Shown here piece by piece: positions 62,822 to 64,000 of a stretch of DNA of 64,000 nt. The stretch's first letter is position 1; the number at the start of each line of letters is the position of its first letter. A program made the position numbers and the translations under genes. The notes below the pieces were generated by a model. The model was not told the origin of the DNA and searched no databases. It saw nothing but the letters and a program-made list of their open reading frames with translations. Origin of the DNA: Paenibacillus sp. FSL A5-0031 (GTDB lineage: Bacteria; Bacillota; Bacilli; Paenibacillales; Paenibacillaceae); the NCBI RefSeq assembly GCF_001956295.1, contig NZ_MRTD01000006.1:248001-312000 (forward strand). The letters run 5' to 3'.

Positions 62822-64000
62822 TTATTCTTGATGTACAATCAATTCAACTAAAGTTCTAACCATGACGCCGGTAGCTCCCTTGGGCTCCCAGCCTCTGCTC
62901 GAATCCAGCCATGCAGTTCCGGCAATATCGAGATGCACCCACGGCAATCCTTCGGCAAAATGTCCAATGAACAATCCGCCTGTAATCGTACCGCCATATC
63001 TTCCGCCGCTATTTTTCAAATCTGCTGCATCGCTTCTAATCTGCCGCTTATATTCCGGATAAGAAGGAAGCTGCCAGATTCGTTCGCCAGCTCTCTCTGA
63101 CGCAAGCTGCACCTGTTTGTAGAGCTCTTCATTGTTTGTAATCGCGCCTGTTGCGTGCGTACCCAAGGCAACGGATACGGCACCAGTTAAAGTTGCCACA
63201 TCTATCAGCTTCGTTGCTCCCCTTGTAATGGCGGTCGTAAGTCCGTCTGCCAGCACTAATCTGCCTTCAGCATCGGTATTCACAATCTCAACGGTATGGC
63301 CGCTCATCATGCGCAGCACATCTCCAGGTTTAATCGCTCGGTCCGAAGGCATATTCTCAGCTGTTGGAATGACTGCAATGACGTTGATTGCTGGTTTCAG
63401 CTCTCCAATGACGCGAATAGCACCCAGCACAGCAGCTGCGCCGCCCATGTCGGAAATCATATCCTGCATGCCTTCCGCTCTCTTCAAGGAAATACCGCCC
63501 GTATCAAATGTAATTCCTTTTCCGATTAGTCCCCATGCCTCTTCTGAATTTGGATTGCCTTTATAGTGAATAACGATCATACGCGGTGGATTTATGCTGC
63601 CTTGACCAACGCCTAATAGACCGCCCATCCGCTGCTCAGCCGCACTCCACTCATCAATGACTTCTATTTCCAAATCAAGCTCACGCGCTAATTCTTCTGC
63701 ATGATACGCCAACCGTTCTGGCGTAAGGTCATTGCCAGGTAAATTCGTAAGATCTCTCGCCAAAATGACTCCTTCAACATACAACCGGCCTTTTGTTATC
63801 CCTTGCGACCACAACGCGGCTTCCTCTGCTGATGCAGCTGCTCCCTGTGGTACGAGTGCAACCTCTTTCAGTGAAAATCGCTCTGCTTTCTCCCGTTTTA
63901 ACGGTTGCCGATCATGAAGCGCGAGCAGCAAGCCCTCAGTCAGCGCTTGTGCAGTAGACTCCGCTCCAAGGCTAGCAGCCGGCCCTTCAACAATTGAATC
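62822..64000 (-). CDS. pepA: Leucyl aminopeptidase (M17), N-terminus cut by window edge
   Basis: The frame is open through the right edge, so this is the 3' part of a gene starting beyond 64000; the TTG at 63931 is internal. The catalytic M17 domain is visible: GKGITFDTGG, the metal-binding segment DMGGAAAVLGA, and the signature NTDAEGRLVLADGL. It removes N-terminal residues, notably leucine, in the cytoplasm and requires two metals. The N-terminal domain is partly missing from view. It ends 20 bases after a hairpin. Confidence 0.93.
   Translation of the reverse strand, partial: DSIVEGPAASLGAESTAQALTEGLLLALHDRQPLKREKAERFSLKEVALVPQGAAASAEEAALWSQGITKGRLYVEGVILARDLTNLPGNDLTPERLAYHAEELARELDLEIEVIDEWSAAEQRMGGLLGVGQGSINPPRMIVIHYKGNPNSEEAWGLIGKGITFDTGGISLKRAEGMQDMISDMGGAAAVLGAIRVIGELKPAINVIAVIPTAENMPSDRAIKPGDVLRMMSGHTVEIVNTDAEGRLVLADGLTTAITRGATKLIDVATLTGAVSVALGTHATGAITNNEELYKQVQLASERAGERIWQLPSYPEYKRQIRSDAADLKNSGGRYGGTITGGLFIGHFAEGLPWVHLDIAGTAWLDSSRGWEPKGATGVMVRTLVELIVHQE

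Noticed and set aside
1..64000. CRISPR array, prophage, transposase, tRNA or rRNA genes
   Set aside because: I looked for regularly spaced repeats, integrases, transposases and RNA gene patterns and saw none.

Overview
The window looks like chromosomal DNA of a low-to-moderate-GC Bacillota, most likely Paenibacillus or a close relative. The signs are AGGAGG-type ribosome sites, frequent TTG/GTG starts, many AraC and YesMN-type regulators, sugar ABC importers without their own ATPase, a CcpA cre site, B. subtilis-type Zur boxes and an odhAB operon. This placement is inferred from gene content, not from a marker gene. No rRNA, tRNA, CRISPR array, prophage or intact insertion sequence was seen.

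Layout. 1-0.8 kb: a response regulator cut by the left edge, behind a Nif3-family gene. 1.8-5.9 kb: a GH127 beta-L-arabinofuranosidase divergent from an AraC regulator, then an alpha/beta hydrolase. 6-9.8 kb: a class III aminotransferase, an SDR, a small unknown ORF and uronate isomerase (uxaC). 9.9-15.4 kb: three Gfo/Idh/MocA oxidoreductases interleaved with two AraC regulators. 15.5-19.9 kb: an operon for a glyoxalase-fold protein, an SDR and a membrane-anchored GH9 glycosidase, next to a LacI repressor with two operator-like palindromes. 20-21.4 kb: a CobW-family GTPase under two Zur boxes. 21.6-25.8 kb: a lipoprotein, VOC, tautomerase, a MocR regulator divergent from an FMN-binding PPOX protein, and a GNAT. 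25.9-34.6 kb: a regulator-kinase pair, binding protein, two permeases and a second GH127, forming a complete sugar uptake and degradation locus. 34.8-41.4 kb: a UvrA-like ATPase operon, an ECF sigma/anti-sigma pair and an APH-like kinase. 41.6-42.5 kb: a UMP-kinase paralogue behind a leader-peptide attenuator. 42.5-45.8 kb: two more Gfo/Idh/MocA genes divergent from an AraC. 45.8-49.4 kb: MarR-MFS and a three-PAS histidine kinase. 49.6-56.2 kb: a second importer with its own kinase-regulator pair. 56.4-64 kb: odhAB, a CE7 esterase, an AlkD-like protein and leucyl aminopeptidase (cut by the right edge).

How it fits together. Much of the window serves plant-polysaccharide use. Two YesMN-like systems appear to sense extracellular saccharides and switch on binding-protein importers; GH127, GH9 and CE7 enzymes and the hydrolase trim oligosaccharides; Gfo/Idh/MocA enzymes and uxaC process sugars and uronic acids; AraC, LacI and CcpA sites gate expression. 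Both importers must borrow an ATPase encoded elsewhere. The most unusual element is the leader RNA at 42.33-42.49 kb: a promoter, a 22-codon leader ORF whose start lies in one 11-bp hairpin and whose stop lies in the 5' arm of a strong terminator, all just before a UMP-kinase-like gene with altered nucleotide-site motifs.
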